64,000 nucleotides of DNA from Gammaproteobacteria bacterium. GTDB taxonomy: Bacteria; Pseudomonadota; Gammaproteobacteria; Pseudomonadales; Azotimanducaceae. Position numbers and translations under genes: made by a program. The DNA lies in the NCBI GenBank assembly GCA_012960535.1, contig DUBB01000050.1:1-64000 (forward strand). The letters are read 5' to 3'. Shown in pieces: positions 35,949-45,741 of this stretch; positions within the stretch are counted from its first letter, which is position 1; each line of letters opens with the position of its first letter. A model generated the notes under the pieces. It ran no database searches and had not been told where the DNA came from. It saw nothing but the letters and a program-made list of their open reading frames with translations.

Positions 35949-37568
35949 CTAGCGGTAGTTGAGGGGTTCAAGGATAGTGTCATGAATATCTGGGGCCAAT
36001 TCCGGGTAGTCCTGATTGAAATGAAGCCCTCGGCTTTCCTGTCGTTTAAGTGCACTGTGAACGATAAGCTCGGCCACCTGGGTAAGGTTTCGCAGTTCAA
36101 TCAAATCACTGTTAACGCGGAAATAGCGGTAATAGTCCGATATTTCCTGTTGTAGCAGATGTATTCTCCTTCTGGCTCTTTGCAGTCTGCGGTTGGACCT
36201 GACAATGCCCACGTAATCCCACATAAGGCGACGTAATTCCTCCCAGTTATGGGACAGGATGACATCTTCCTGGGATGCTGTGACCTGACTTTCGTCCCAG
36301 GACGGTAACGATTTCATGTTGACCACCGGCGCAGTTTGAGTCGCAATGTCAGCTGCGGCGGAACGGGCGAACACCATACATTCAAGCAGTGAGTTGCTGG
36401 CCATTCGGTTAGCACCGTGTAACCCCGTAAAGCTGGTTTCGCCGATGGCATAAAGGCCTTTTATGTCGGTCCGGCCATTGAGATCAGTCATGACCCCGCC
36501 GCAGGTGTAGTGAGCTGCTGGCACTATCGGTATAGGCTCTTGGGTAATATCCAGGTCGAATTCGAGACATTTACTATAGATGTTGGGAAAGTGTTTCTTT
36601 GTGAAAGCTGCGGGTTTATGGCTAATGTCGAGCAATACAAAATCGCAGCCCACTCTTTTCATTTCATGGTCGATCGCTCTGGCTACAATATCTCGCGGTG
36701 CCAGTTCTGCTTCGTCATGGAAGTTATGCATAAAGGGTGTCCCGTCGGGCAGGCAGAGCCTGGCGCCTTCGCCGCGTAGCGCTTCACTAATGAGAAAAGA
36801 ACGCGCTGTCGGATGAAAGAGACAGGTTGGGTGGAATTGATTGAATTCCAGATTGGCTACTCTGCAACCGGCTCGCCAGGCCATGGCAATGCCATCTCCG
36901 GAAGCTGTATCAGGGTTACTGGTATATAGATAAACCTTGCTTGCTCCGCCCGTCGCCAGGACAACATAATCAGCCTGAAAAAGGTCTACCTTCCTGGTCT
37001 CCATATTGAGCGCATAGGCGCCAATACAGTGTTTAGGTGAACCTCCAAGGGTATCGCTGGTTATAACGTCAATGGCAATATGGTTGGTGTAGATCGTGCA
37101 ATTTGAACGCTTGGACAGGGCCGAGCCTAGTCGATTGGATATCTCGCGACCAGTTGCATCTGCAGCATGAATGACTCTTCTGTGACTGTGACCGCCTTCC
37201 TGAGTAAGGTGAAATTCGGATTTCCCGCTGCTGCTGACCCTTCTGTCAAAATTGGTGCCCATCGTTATCAGCCAGTCGATAAGGTTAGGGCTTTGTTCCA
37301 CAACAAATTGAACGACGTCCCGATGGCATAGACCCGCGCCGGCAATCAGCGTGTCTTCAATATGCGATTCCATTGAGTCGTATTCGTCCAGGACTGCAGC
37401 CATGCCGCCCTGGGCGTAGTAAGTAGAACCGTCGTTGGAGTTCTCTTTACACAGCATGGCTATATTGCTTATACCTGGTAAATTCAGTGCCAGGGTCATG
37501 CCGGCTGCGCCGCTGCCAATGATGAGCACGTCCACTTTGTGGCGGGTACCAGAGATTTTTGCGGGCAT
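35949..37568 (-). CDS. nadB: L-aspartate oxidase NadB
   Basis: 539 residues, the family length. FAD enzyme that oxidises aspartate to iminoaspartate, the first step of NAD synthesis with NadA. The N-terminal FAD motif is [15 protein letters not shown]; further family motifs are [57 protein letters not shown] and [37 protein letters not shown] is the conserved Thr-Cys-Gly-Gly segment. A C-terminal helical domain closes the protein. It is divergent from rpoE, exactly as in Pseudomonas, and converges with ygfX. Confidence 0.96.
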   Translation of the reverse strand: MPAKISGTRHKVDVLIIGSGAAGMTLALNLPGISNIAMLCKENSNDGSTYYAQGGMAAVLDEYDSMESHIEDTLIAGAGLCHRDVVQFVVEQSPNLIDWLITMGTNFDRRVSSSGKSEFHLTQEGGHSHRRVIHAADATGREISNRLGSALSKRSNCTIYTNHIAIDVITSDTLGGSPKHCIGAYALNMETRKVDLFQADYVVLATGGASKVYLYTSNPDTASGDGIAMAWRAGCRVANLEFNQFHPTCLFHPTARSFLISEALRGEGARLCLPDGTPFMHNFHDEAELAPRDIVARAIDHEMKRVGCDFVLLDISHKPAAFTKKHFPNIYSKCLEFDLDITQEPIPIVPAAHYTCGGVMTDLNGRTDIKGLYAIGETSFTGLHGANRMASNSLLECMVFARSAAADIATQTAPVVNMKSLPSWDESQVTASQEDVILSHNWEELRRLMWDYVGIVRSNRRLQRARRRIHLLQQEISDYYRYFRVNSDLIELRNLTQVAELIVHSALKRQESRGLHFNQDYPELAPDIHDTILEPLNYR

Positions 37569-37673
37569 GGTGATCCTTGTAAAAAATTAATGATAAACCG
37601 GGTTATGGATTCCTCATAGTCTAATTCTGATATGATTTAGGTGTTGATCAGGATCGGTCAGCAAAGAGGCCCT

Positions 37674-37700
37674 GAACTTTCCGGGAGATGGGGTGTCAGA
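37674..37700 (+). promoter_or_regulatory. Sigma-E-type promoter of rpoE (autoregulation)
   Basis: GAACTT at 37674-37679 and TCAGA at 37696-37700 are separated by 16 bases, which fits the sigma-E consensus (GGAACTT / TCTGA or TCAAA, about 16 bases). Transcription would start around 37706, leaving a leader of about 30 bases before the rpoE start. Autoregulation of rpoE by sigma-E is known in E. coli and Pseudomonas. Confidence 0.65.
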
Positions 37701-37708
37701 CTGACACC
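37692..37708. promoter_or_regulatory. Palindrome overlapping the rpoE -10 region
   Basis: GGTGTCA and TGACACC are exact inverted repeats, 7 bases each, with a 3-base spacer GAC, spanning the -10 box and start site of the sigma-E promoter. It could be a protein-binding operator or an early mRNA hairpin. No binding protein is recognised. Confidence 0.5.
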
Positions 37709-37737
37709 TGATGGCAATTGATATTGATTGGTAGAGC

Positions 37738-38319
37738 TTGAATTCTGAAATAGACTCAGACAAGAGACTGGTAGAGCGTGTAAAACGAGGCGATAAGCGG
37801 GCATTTGACGTGCTTGTATTGAAGTACCAGCATAGAATAGCAAATCTGATTGGGCGATACGTTCGTGATCAGGATGAAGTGCTGGATGTTACCCAGGAAG
37901 TTTTTGTAAAGGCCTACCGGGCAATGGCCAATTTCCGGGGTGATGCACAATTTTATACTTGGCTGTATCGGATCGCGATCAATACGGCCAAGAATTTCCT
38001 GGTTGCCAAGTCTAGAAGACCACCGGATACTGATATTGATATAGACGACGGGGAATTTTCTGATCATCCTGTTGTCATAAGCGATGAGGGTAATCCCGAG
38101 GACCTGTTGTCCGGGGAGGACTTAAAGGAAGTTCTGCAGAAAGCGCTGGAAGATTTACCGGAGGAGCTGCGTACTGCGTTAATGTTGCGAGAGTTTGATG
38201 GATTGAGTTATGGAGAGATAGCGCAAGTGATGGAATGTCCGGTTGGTACGGTAAGATCAAGAATATTCAGAGGTCGAGAATCGATTGAGAAGCGTATCGA
38301 AGAGATGAATCAGGAATAG
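37738..38319 (+). CDS. rpoE: ECF sigma factor RpoE (AlgU type)
   Basis: 193 residues. Directs transcription of envelope stress genes. Region 2 reads KLYQHR-like (VLKYQHRIANLIGRYVRDQDEVLDVTQEVFVKAYRAMANFRGDAQFYTWLYRIAINTAKNF), and region 4 is LPEELRTALMLREFDGLSYGEIAQVMECPVGTVRSRIFRGRE, both very close to E. coli RpoE and P. aeruginosa AlgU. Starts at TTG with a weak ribosome site (GGTAGAG). It heads the cluster rpoE-rseA-rseB-rseC-mucD. The stop is followed by a repeat tract before rseA. Confidence 0.96.
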   Translation: MNSEIDSDKRLVERVKRGDKRAFDVLVLKYQHRIANLIGRYVRDQDEVLDVTQEVFVKAYRAMANFRGDAQFYTWLYRIAINTAKNFLVAKSRRPPDTDIDIDDGEFSDHPVVISDEGNPEDLLSGEDLKEVLQKALEDLPEELRTALMLREFDGLSYGEIAQVMECPVGTVRSRIFRGRESIEKRIEEMNQE

Positions 38320-38330
38320 CGTAGTGCCAC

Positions 38331-38454
38331 AGTTTTTAGTAAGTTTTAATAAGTTTTTAATAAGTTTTTAAAAATGTTTAGTAAGTTTTTAGTAAGTTTT
38401 TTGGTAGTTTTAGTGGGTTTAGTAGGCTTAGTAGATTTTACAGGTTTAGTAGGT
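38331..38454. repeat. Degenerate T-rich tandem repeat between rpoE and rseA
   Basis: About twelve imperfect units of 8-15 bases built on AGTAAGTTTTT (or AATAAGTTTTT, AGTAGGTTT) fill nearly the whole 146-base gap. The first half is close to perfect, for example AATAAGTTTTT twice in tandem, and the second half drifts toward AGTGGGTTT. It contains many T-runs but no hairpin. No gene lies in it. Confidence 0.75.
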
Positions 38455-38465
38455 GATTAAATTTA

Positions 38466-39128
38466 ATGGATAACAAGAAATTACTATCAGCACTGTATGA
38501 CGGTGAACTCACAGAAATTGAGGAACATCAATTGCTGAGACAGGCAGGTGTGGATTCCTCTAGGAAAAACTGGATGTTCTGGCAGGAGATAAGACTGGCG
38601 GGTAAGGCGATTGAAACTGAGCGCCGATTATCACCAGGACAACATCAATTGCTGTATCAGCGAGTTCAGCAGGCTATTGAAGCAGAGGCGGATTTAGACG
38701 CTCAGGGGGTTCATGATTATCGGCACAGCCTGCGACACAACGTGCTTGAATTGAGGCGCAAAGTAGTCAACCATATAGTGCCTCTGGGTGCTATGGCAGC
38801 CATGTTAGCCTTGGCTGTATCGTTGGTTAACTTAACGGTTATGAACAATAGCGAGCAGCCGCAGCCTGTTGTTCAAAATGATGCCGTCATGGAATTTAAC
38901 CGATCGACTGCAGCAGCAGAAAAACTAACGCCCGCCGGCAGTTCGCCCTCGCAAGGGATACCTTCACAGCTAGTGACCGAAGATGTGATGGTCGCTGATG
39001 CTGAGCTTAAAGCGCTTGATGAAGAAGGAATGCAGCGGTTACGTGCTTATCTGAGTCAACATGATCAAATGACTCAATTACCGAGGAAAAGTCGTTTTGC
39101 GAAATATCCAGGACCCATTGAGAAATAG
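38466..39128 (+). CDS. rseA: Anti-sigma-E factor RseA (MucA-like)
   Basis: 220 residues. Inner membrane anti-sigma factor that holds RpoE until cleaved by DegS and RseP. The N-terminal domain opens KKLLSALYDGEL, as in RseA/MucA, and binds sigma-E. One membrane segment lies at about 102-122 (VPLGAMAAMLALAVSLVNLTV) and a periplasmic domain follows, which ends in a patch rich in basic and aromatic residues. The position between rpoE and rseB confirms the call. It is separated from rpoE by the tandem repeat tract, unlike the tight spacing in most relatives. Confidence 0.88.
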   Translation: MDNKKLLSALYDGELTEIEEHQLLRQAGVDSSRKNWMFWQEIRLAGKAIETERRLSPGQHQLLYQRVQQAIEAEADLDAQGVHDYRHSLRHNVLELRRKVVNHIVPLGAMAAMLALAVSLVNLTVMNNSEQPQPVVQNDAVMEFNRSTAAAEKLTPAGSSPSQGIPSQLVTEDVMVADAELKALDEEGMQRLRAYLSQHDQMTQLPRKSRFAKYPGPIEK

Positions 39129-39137
39129 GTCTATGCC

Positions 39138-40085
39138 ATGAGAAAGCCCGAATTGTTAACAAGGTTAGCGCTGATCCCCTGTATTCTCAGTGGTCTTCTG
39201 CTGTCAATATCGAGTTATGCCCAGCAGCAGGGCTCGGCTCAGGATTGGCTCGAGAAAATGATCAGTGCGAAACAACATGAATCCTATTCTGGTGTATTTA
39301 CTTTTATCCGAGGCAAAGATTTCAACACCATGCGCATTTCTCATGAAAACCGCGATGGTTTGGTGCGTGAAAATATTTACCAGTTAAACGGGGTGACCCG
39401 AAACCTGCTCAGAAAGGGAGATGAAATTGTTTGTTATCACGATGCCACTGATCCAGGAGAGTTAGAACATGATTTACCTCTGGGGCCGTTCAGCCAATCG
39501 TTTTCTGAACTGCTGACCAGCTTTCCGGACGGCTATCGACTGGCGCTGCGTGGCAGGGGTAGAGTCGCTGACCGGTCTGCAGTCCAATTGTCGGTCCAAC
39601 CCCGGGATAATGATCGTTATGGCTATAGGCTCTGGATAGATGAAGCCTCTGGTTTACTGCTGCAGTCACATTTAATTGGAAGTGGTCGGATAAGGGAAAT
39701 TTTTCAGTTTTCCCAGGTGTCAATTGGTGAGCCGATCTCTGATGACGTCTTCAGTGATGTTCCTGTGAATGCGGTGTCACATCATATGAGTGTTAATTTG
39801 AAAGAATCTGACTCGGCGCCTTCGTTTAAGGTCAAGTGGCTCCCCAATGGCTTTAAAACAGTACGAACATCAGGCAACCGGCTTCATTTCAGTGATGGTA
39901 TCGCAACGTTTTCCATTTTTATTGCCAAAGCTAAGCGCCTTCCCGAAATGGCCACGGAGGTTAACGGCAAGGCCGTAGTGACCAGGCTGTTGAGGGGCAA
40001 TAATGGCCAGATTACTATTGTTGGAAACGTCCCGATTCAAATGGCCAAGAAGGTCGCAGAATCAGTAGAGCCAGTTATATACTAG
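39138..40085 (+). CDS. rseB: Sigma-E regulatory protein RseB (MucB)
   Basis: 315 residues. Periplasmic protein with a signal peptide (about 1-28, ending SSYA) that binds RseA and shields it from DegS. The MucB/RseB N-terminal domain is visible: WLEKMISAKQHESYSGVFTFIRGKDFNTMRISHENRDGLVRENIYQLNG, then LRGRGRVADRSAVQLSVQPRDNDRYGYRLWID. The C-terminal domain contains the PSFKVKWLPNGFKTVRTSGNR stretch. It lies 9 bases after rseA, so translation is likely coupled. Confidence 0.92.
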   Translation: MRKPELLTRLALIPCILSGLLLSISSYAQQQGSAQDWLEKMISAKQHESYSGVFTFIRGKDFNTMRISHENRDGLVRENIYQLNGVTRNLLRKGDEIVCYHDATDPGELEHDLPLGPFSQSFSELLTSFPDGYRLALRGRGRVADRSAVQLSVQPRDNDRYGYRLWIDEASGLLLQSHLIGSGRIREIFQFSQVSIGEPISDDVFSDVPVNAVSHHMSVNLKESDSAPSFKVKWLPNGFKTVRTSGNRLHFSDGIATFSIFIAKAKRLPEMATEVNGKAVVTRLLRGNNGQITIVGNVPIQMAKKVAESVEPVIY

Positions 40086-40115
40086 TTCCCAAGAGTAGAC
40101 CCTCGGCTATATAAT

Positions 40116-40472
40116 ATGATAACCATTCGCCTGGATGCTCAGGTTAGAGAGCATACCTCGTCCAGTGTTGAAGCTCGTTTCCAAGATGATGGTTGCGGCG
40201 GCTGTGGCAAGGCTTGTGCAAGCAGTCGGACGCTGACATTACCAGGACAGTTTCGGCAAGACCACGTTCGAATCAGTATGTCGGGTATGATCCTTGGGAA
40301 ATTGCTCGTCAATAGCCTTTACCTACCGCTGGCTATGTTTGTTATATTGCCCTTGGTCGTCAGTTGCGTTAATTCATCAGAAATCGTGCAGGGATTAGCG
40401 GCTGTTGCAGGTCTGGTATTGGGCATGATTGGATGTCGACCGATGACTTTTGATGATATAAGAATTGAATAG
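40116..40472 (+). CDS. rseC: RseC/MucC-like membrane protein
   Basis: 118 residues, shorter than the roughly 155 residues of E. coli RseC. A Cys cluster near the N-terminus (CGGCGKAC, about 27-34) is followed by a short beta region and two membrane segments (about 68-84 and 91-106). This matches the RseC_MucC family, whose role is positive modulation of sigma-E and, in E. coli, reduction of SoxR. Position in the cluster supports it. The C-terminal tail is very short. mucD follows 7 bases after its stop. Confidence 0.85.
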   Translation: MITIRLDAQVREHTSSSVEARFQDDGCGGCGKACASSRTLTLPGQFRQDHVRISMSGMILGKLLVNSLYLPLAMFVILPLVVSCVNSSEIVQGLAAVAGLVLGMIGCRPMTFDDIRIE

Positions 40473-40479
40473 AGGGACT

Positions 40480-41862
40480 ATGAGAATTTCATTAAGAATA
40501 CCGTTGCTAGGTTTTATTGCCTTTGCTCTGCTGAGTTCAGTTGTGGTACGTGCGGGATTGCCGGATTTTACCAGTCTGGTGGCTGAATCCTCACCCGCGG
40601 TAGTCAATATTACCGCGACTCGGGAGGCTAAGGTGCCGGCCAATCAGCTCGATCAGGAAAAAGTCCCGGAGATATTTAAGCGGTTTTTCAGGGATTACCA
40701 GGGCAAGCCCGCACCAAGGCCAGCAACAGGATCGGGCTTTATACTCTCCAAAGACGGTTTCCTGCTAACTAACTATCATGTTGTCCAGGATGCGTCTGAG
40801 ATTGTGGTAGCTTTAAGCGATAGGCGTGAGCGGGTAGCTGTTTTAGTCGGCGCTGACCCAGTTTCAGATCTGGCACTGTTGAAAATTGATGCTGAAAATC
40901 TTCCGGTCGTTGAAATAGGTAATTCTAAAAAGTTGCAGGTAGGAGAATGGGTAGTTGCAATCGGCTCACCTTTTGGTTTTGAGCTGTCCGTTACTGCCGG
41001 CATAGTCAGTGCCAAGGGTAGAAGTCTCCCGGATGAGCGAGGTAATTACGTGCCTTTTATTCAAACTGATGTGGCGATCAATCCTGGCAATTCTGGTGGT
41101 CCATTGTTTAATCTGGAAGGGCAGGTCGTTGGCATTAATTCTCAGATTTTCACCCGATCGGGTGGTTTCATGGGTTTATCTTTTGCTATACCTATCGATG
41201 TCGCTATGGAAGTTGTTCAGCAATTGAAGGATAAAGGCGTGGTTTCCAGAGGGTGGTTGGGCGTTCAGATTCAGAAAGTAGACCGAGACCTGGCAGAATC
41301 CTTTGGTCTAGATAGAGCAGCAGGGGCTTTGGTTACTCAGGTCTTTGCTGATAGTCCAGCTGAAAGGGCGGGCCTTAAAGAAGGTGATATTATTGTTGAA
41401 TTCGCGAGTGAACCAATTGACCTGTCCTCTGATTTACCGCATATCGTGGGTCGAACAAAAGCCGAAACACAGGCGAATGTTGTTGTCGTGAGAGCAGGTG
41501 AAAAGAAAACCCTATCGGTTATCGTGGGTAAGCTGGATACAGAAGGTCAGAATGTGCCTTCAAATTCAGCTCGATATAATGGCATGAACCGTCTAGGGAT
41601 CCGGGTCAGAGAACTTACTCCCGATGACGCAACTCGCTTCGGAGCGGATCGGGGTGTTGTAATTGAAGAAGTTGCTGACGGTGCGGGTCGAAATGCAGAT
41701 TTGCAGCAGGGTGATGTCATCACTACGGTAAATAGTCGATGGGTGGATTCAGGGGGCGAATTGGATGAGATCCTTGAAGGATTACCGGCCGACGTGGCCA
41801 TACCTGTACGCATCGTAAGGAACAGGCAGGCTCAGTTTATTGTGATAAAAATAGATCAGTAA
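40480..41862 (+). CDS. mucD: Do-like periplasmic serine protease MucD (DegP/DegQ family)
   Basis: 460 residues from the ATG at 40480, which has AGAGGGA upstream; a TTG 5 codons earlier is less likely. A signal peptide covers about 1-25. The chymotrypsin-like domain has the triad His100 (LTNYHVV), Asp130 (DLALLK) and Ser205 (NPGNSGGPLF), followed by two PDZ domains (GWLGVQIQKVD onwards and NRLGIRVRELTPDDATRFG). It degrades misfolded envelope proteins. The order rpoE-rseA-rseB-rseC-mucD is that of the Pseudomonas algU-muc cluster. Confidence 0.95.
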   Translation: MRISLRIPLLGFIAFALLSSVVVRAGLPDFTSLVAESSPAVVNITATREAKVPANQLDQEKVPEIFKRFFRDYQGKPAPRPATGSGFILSKDGFLLTNYHVVQDASEIVVALSDRRERVAVLVGADPVSDLALLKIDAENLPVVEIGNSKKLQVGEWVVAIGSPFGFELSVTAGIVSAKGRSLPDERGNYVPFIQTDVAINPGNSGGPLFNLEGQVVGINSQIFTRSGGFMGLSFAIPIDVAMEVVQQLKDKGVVSRGWLGVQIQKVDRDLAESFGLDRAAGALVTQVFADSPAERAGLKEGDIIVEFASEPIDLSSDLPHIVGRTKAETQANVVVVRAGEKKTLSVIVGKLDTEGQNVPSNSARYNGMNRLGIRVRELTPDDATRFGADRGVVIEEVADGAGRNADLQQGDVITTVNSRWVDSGGELDEILEGLPADVAIPVRIVRNRQAQFIVIKIDQ

Positions 41863-41986
41863 ATTCTTTGTGGCCTGGTTAGACTTTGGCAATCAGCGCC
41901 ATGCCATGCCCTAGATAGGCGTTTGGATAGCTAATATTTTCATAATCAATTAGACTGGCGCGCTGTTCCGTTCGCTGGAAAATACC

Positions 41987-43783
41987 TTGGTTCAGCCAGA
42001 ATTCATTCGAAATTTTTCCATTATCGCCCATATTGATCATGGTAAGTCGACGCTGGCTGATCGGTTTATACAGATGTGTGGTGGACTGAGCGAACGTGAA
42101 ATGGCAGACCAGGTCCTTGACTCGATGGATATTGAGCGAGAAAGAGGGATCACCATCAAGGCCCAGAGTGTCACCCTGAAGTATCTGGCAGATGATGGCA
42201 ATACTTATCAGTTCAATATTATCGATACGCCAGGTCATGTCGATTTTTCCTACGAGGTGTCTCGTTCAATGGCTGCCTGTGAAGGTGCGCTGCTGGTTGT
42301 TGACGCCGCCCAGGGAGTTGAAGCTCAGTCAGTTGCAAATTGCTACACTGCGGTCGAGCAAGGCCTGGAAGTGCTTCCGGTTCTTAATAAAATTGATCTT
42401 CCACAAGCCGATCCTGATCGAGTCTGCCAGGAGATCGAAGAAATCATTGGCTTGGATGCGACTGATGCTATGCAGGTCAGTGCCAAGAGTGGTCAGGGCG
42501 TTCGAGAATTGCTGGAAAAATTGATTGATGTCATTCCACCGCCATTGAATTATCGCGACGAACCGCTGCAAGCCTTGATTATTGATTCATGGTTCGATAA
42601 TTATCTTGGCGTCGTTTCACTGGTGAAAGTGGTCAAGGGAAAGATCAGTTCCAAAGATAAGTTCATGACCCGGACTATAGGGAAAATCCACCAAGTTGAT
42701 TCTATCGGCAACTTTACCCCGAGAAGAGAGGTAACAGGCGTGCTTCGTTCAGGTGAGGTGGGATTTGTGGTTGCCGGAATCAAAGATGTTAAGGGTGCCC
42801 CGGTTGGCGATACTATTGTTGCCGCAGGAAGCGATATTGAGGCCTTACCTGGCTTTGAAAAGGTGAAGCCGCAGGTATTTGCAGGTATGTTCACTGTCAA
42901 TGCTGATGATTTTGATAATTTTCGAGACGCGTTGGAAAAATTGACCCTCAATGATGCTTCTCTCATGTACGAGCCAGAGAGTTCCGATGCCTTAGGCAGT
43001 GGCTTTCGCTGTGGATTTTTGGGCATGTTGCACATGGAAATTGTCCAGGAACGTCTTGAGCGTGAATATAATCTGGACCTGATTACTTCTCCCCCCACTG
43101 TCGTATACGAGATATTGAGTAAGGCCGGTGATGTCGTGCAAGTCGATAATCCTTCGCAATTACCGGATGCTGGCAGCATACAGGAAATGCGAGAGCCCAT
43201 TGCCCAGGCAAATATCCTGGTACCCTCGGAGCATCTTGGTAGCGTAATTGTTCTCTGCGAACAAAGAAGGGGTGTGCAGAAAGATATGCAGTTCGTTGGT
43301 AAACAGGTGTCGCTCACTTATGAGATTCCCATGAATGAGGTAGTATTGGATTTTTTTGATCGTTTGAAGTCCGTATCACGGGGTTACGCCTCGCTTGACT
43401 ATACTTTTTTGCGCTTTCAGGCCTCTCGTTTGGTTCGTTTAGATATGCTTATCAACGGAGATCGGGTAGATGCCCTGGCTTTAATTGTCCATGCTGATGA
43501 TGCGCGAAGTAAAGGTTTTGCTCTCACCTCCAAGATGAAGGAACTGATTCCCAGACAAATGTTTGACGTGGCTATCCAGGCGGCTATTGGCGGTCAGATA
43601 ATCGCTCGACAGACAGTGAAAGCGCTGCGAAAGAATGTAACCGCTAAATGTTATGGTGGAGACATCACCCGCAAGAAGAAATTGCTGGAAAAACAAAAAG
43701 CAGGAAAGAAGAGAATGAAACAGGTAGGTAGTGTTGAAATTCCTCAGGAAGCTTTTCTGGCCGTGTTGAAGGTGGAGCGATGA
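41987..43783 (+). CDS. lepA: Elongation factor 4 (LepA)
   Basis: 598 residues, the E. coli length being 599. Ribosome-dependent GTPase involved in back-translocation and 30S assembly. G motifs: AHIDHGKST (G1), RGITIKAQ (G2), DTPGHVDF (G3), NKIDLP (G4). The EF-G-like domains III and V and the LepA-specific C-terminal domain with [41 protein letters not shown] follow. Start is TTG with a weak ribosome site. It lies in the order mucD-lepA-lepB-DUF4845-rnc-era-recO, known from Pseudomonas. Confidence 0.96.
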   Translation: MVQPEFIRNFSIIAHIDHGKSTLADRFIQMCGGLSEREMADQVLDSMDIERERGITIKAQSVTLKYLADDGNTYQFNIIDTPGHVDFSYEVSRSMAACEGALLVVDAAQGVEAQSVANCYTAVEQGLEVLPVLNKIDLPQADPDRVCQEIEEIIGLDATDAMQVSAKSGQGVRELLEKLIDVIPPPLNYRDEPLQALIIDSWFDNYLGVVSLVKVVKGKISSKDKFMTRTIGKIHQVDSIGNFTPRREVTGVLRSGEVGFVVAGIKDVKGAPVGDTIVAAGSDIEALPGFEKVKPQVFAGMFTVNADDFDNFRDALEKLTLNDASLMYEPESSDALGSGFRCGFLGMLHMEIVQERLEREYNLDLITSPPTVVYEILSKAGDVVQVDNPSQLPDAGSIQEMREPIAQANILVPSEHLGSVIVLCEQRRGVQKDMQFVGKQVSLTYEIPMNEVVLDFFDRLKSVSRGYASLDYTFLRFQASRLVRLDMLINGDRVDALALIVHADDARSKGFALTSKMKELIPRQMFDVAIQAAIGGQIIARQTVKALRKNVTAKCYGGDITRKKKLLEKQKAGKKRMKQVGSVEIPQEAFLAVLKVER

Positions 43784-43850
43784 ATCCTGCGTTTGTACAC
43801 AATTGGCTGTGGCGGCGATATGATTCGTTGGCAGAAAGGAAGCAATTAAT

Positions 43851-44627
43851 ATGAGTGTAAATTTCCCCTTGTTTCTGGTTCTGGCAACGGCTTTAACGGG
43901 CCTGATCTGGTTGCTTGAAGCAGTATGGCTGGCCGGGCGACGGCAGGTCGAAAAATCAGCCAAGATGGCTGTGGCATCAACCGATCAACCGTTGATTGTT
44001 GAATATGCGATTTCTTTTTTCCCAGTTTTGTTATTTGTTTTAGTTTTGCGGTCCTTTCTGTTTGAGCCATTTCAGATCCCCACTGGGTCTATGATACCTA
44101 CTTTGAATATTGGTGATTTCATCCTGGTGAATAAGTACGCCTATGGTATTAGGCTACCTGTGGTGGGCACCAAGGTTCTGGATATCGATGATCCTAAGCG
44201 AGGTGAAGTAATGGTATTTATCCCACCCCACAAGGATGAATATTTTATTAAGCGAGTGGTGGGATTACCCGGTGACAGGGTACGCTATCAGAACAAGAAG
44301 TTGTTTATTAATGATGTATTGCAGGAGCAGGTCTTTTTAGAACAGCTTACCGGCGAAAATGGCCAGGAAGTGCGTTTTCAAGAAACCCTTGGCGAAGTTG
44401 ATCATTTTATTTATCGTAATCGCTATAAGGACCCTCGATCTCAAGAGTGGTTAGTCCCTGATGGTTATTACTTTATGATGGGAGATAATCGGGACCGCAG
44501 TAGTGACAGCAGATACTGGGGATTCGTAACAGAAAAACAGATAGTGGGTAAGGCGATTGCTGTTTGGTTGCACAAGGAACCGGGCCTGGAATTCCCGGAA
44601 TTTTCTCATAATAGATGGATTCAGTAA
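43851..44627 (+). CDS. lepB: Signal peptidase I (leader peptidase) LepB
   Basis: 258 residues, shorter than E. coli LepB (324) but like Pseudomonas forms. Cleaves signal peptides at the outer face of the inner membrane. Two N-terminal membrane segments (about 5-25 and 52-68) are followed by the catalytic domain with Ser80 (PTGSMIPT) and general-base Lys134 (YFIKRVVGLPGD), and the family box GDNRDRSSDSRYWG. AAAGGA is about 9 bases before ATG. Confidence 0.95.
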   Translation: MSVNFPLFLVLATALTGLIWLLEAVWLAGRRQVEKSAKMAVASTDQPLIVEYAISFFPVLLFVLVLRSFLFEPFQIPTGSMIPTLNIGDFILVNKYAYGIRLPVVGTKVLDIDDPKRGEVMVFIPPHKDEYFIKRVVGLPGDRVRYQNKKLFINDVLQEQVFLEQLTGENGQEVRFQETLGEVDHFIYRNRYKDPRSQEWLVPDGYYFMMGDNRDRSSDSRYWGFVTEKQIVGKAIAVWLHKEPGLEFPEFSHNRWIQ

Positions 44628-44637
44628 CGAGGTTGCA

Positions 44638-45042
44638 ATGAAGTTATTTGTCAGGAAATCAAAAAATTCAGCAATGAAACCGGGTCAGGCTGGCGTTGGT
44701 CTCATGGACGTCATCATGATCATTATCATCGTCTCGATGCTGACTTCCATAGCATTAAAAGTGATACCGCCTTATCTTGAACATAGAACCATGGATAAGA
44801 TTCTGTCTGCGTTTACTGAAGACCCATCCGCTGTAGCGTATAGCAAACATGAGCTGCGTGAGCTGATTGCTCGAAGATTTGACCTGAATCAGCTGGACGC
44901 CTTCGATATTGAAAATAACATCGAGGTGAAATCTTCTTCTTCCGGTACAAGCATTGCGCTGAGCTATGAAGTCAGGGAAAACCTTGCCGCCAATATTGAT
45001 ATTGTCATGACCTTTGGTGATGATTATTTCATTTCCAACTAG
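44638..45042 (+). CDS. DUF4845 family membrane protein
   Basis: 134 residues from the ATG at 44638, with ACGAGG upstream; the frame opens earlier but would run into lepB. A basic N-terminal stretch with PGQAGVGLMDVIM and one membrane segment (about 24-42) look like a prepilin-type N-terminus but without the usual Gly-Phe-Thr-Leu-x-Glu. This small protein sits between lepB and rnc in many gammaproteobacteria, as in Pseudomonas, and has no known function. Confidence 0.85.
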   Translation: MKLFVRKSKNSAMKPGQAGVGLMDVIMIIIIVSMLTSIALKVIPPYLEHRTMDKILSAFTEDPSAVAYSKHELRELIARRFDLNQLDAFDIENNIEVKSSSSGTSIALSYEVRENLAANIDIVMTFGDDYFISN

Positions 45043-45055
45043 TCATCATTGATTA

Positions 45056-45739
45056 ATGGCAGATTTGATTAACAAGCTGCAGACTAAATTAGGTTACTTC
45101 TTCTCGAACCCAGCACTTTTAGAACAGGCATTAACGCATCGAAGTTTCGCCCCAGCCAATAACGAAAGGCTGGAGTTCTTAGGTGATGCGGTCCTGGAAT
45201 TAATTGTATCACAGGCTTTATTTTTGAAATTCCCGTCCGCAGAAGAAGGTCAGTTAACTCGCTTACGAGCGGCCCTGGTCCGAAAGGAGGCATTGGCGGC
45301 GAGAGCGCGGGAATTGGGTCTGGGAACTTTCCTGGTGATGGGGCAAGGAGAGAATAACAGTGGAGGACGACATCGGGACTCTATCCTGGCTGATACTTTT
45401 GAAGCGATAACAGGCGCTATTTATCTTGATGCTGGGTTTGATACGGTCTCGTTGAGAGTAGGTGCATGGTTACAAGGACCTGTTGATGCATTATCGTTAG
45501 AGGCAACCGAGAAAGATGCTAAGACTCAATTGCAGGAGTATCTTCAGGCGCAGTCATTAGCCTTACCTGTCTACCAGGTACAAAGTATTGAAGGCGCATC
45601 GCATAGTCAGAGTTTTACGGTTAACTGTAATTGCACTTTGCTGGATAAACCTGAAACAGCTCAGGGTACGTCCAGGAGAATGGCTGAACAGCGAGCTGCT
45701 CAGCAAGTACTTTTGATTTTATTGAATAAAACGGCCTAA
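45056..45739 (+). CDS. rnc: Ribonuclease III
   Basis: 227 residues. Cleaves double-stranded RNA in rRNA and mRNA processing. The RNase III signature NERLEFLGDAVLELIVSQAL holds the catalytic Glu and Asp residues, and DSILADTFEAITGAIYLDAGFD the second acidic patch. A C-terminal double-stranded-RNA-binding domain (DAKTQLQEYLQAQSLALPVYQV to AEQRAAQQVLLILL) follows. era starts 2 bases after its stop, as in the well-known rnc-era-recO operon. Confidence 0.97.
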   Translation: MADLINKLQTKLGYFFSNPALLEQALTHRSFAPANNERLEFLGDAVLELIVSQALFLKFPSAEEGQLTRLRAALVRKEALAARARELGLGTFLVMGQGENNSGGRHRDSILADTFEAITGAIYLDAGFDTVSLRVGAWLQGPVDALSLEATEKDAKTQLQEYLQAQSLALPVYQVQSIEGASHSQSFTVNCNCTLLDKPETAQGTSRRMAEQRAAQQVLLILLNKTA

Positions 45740-45741
45740 CC

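Noticed and set aside
42601-43317. Minus-strand open frame of 238 codons inside lepA
   Set aside because: A shadow frame of a highly conserved gene; Ser/Thr/Pro-rich composition without any motif.
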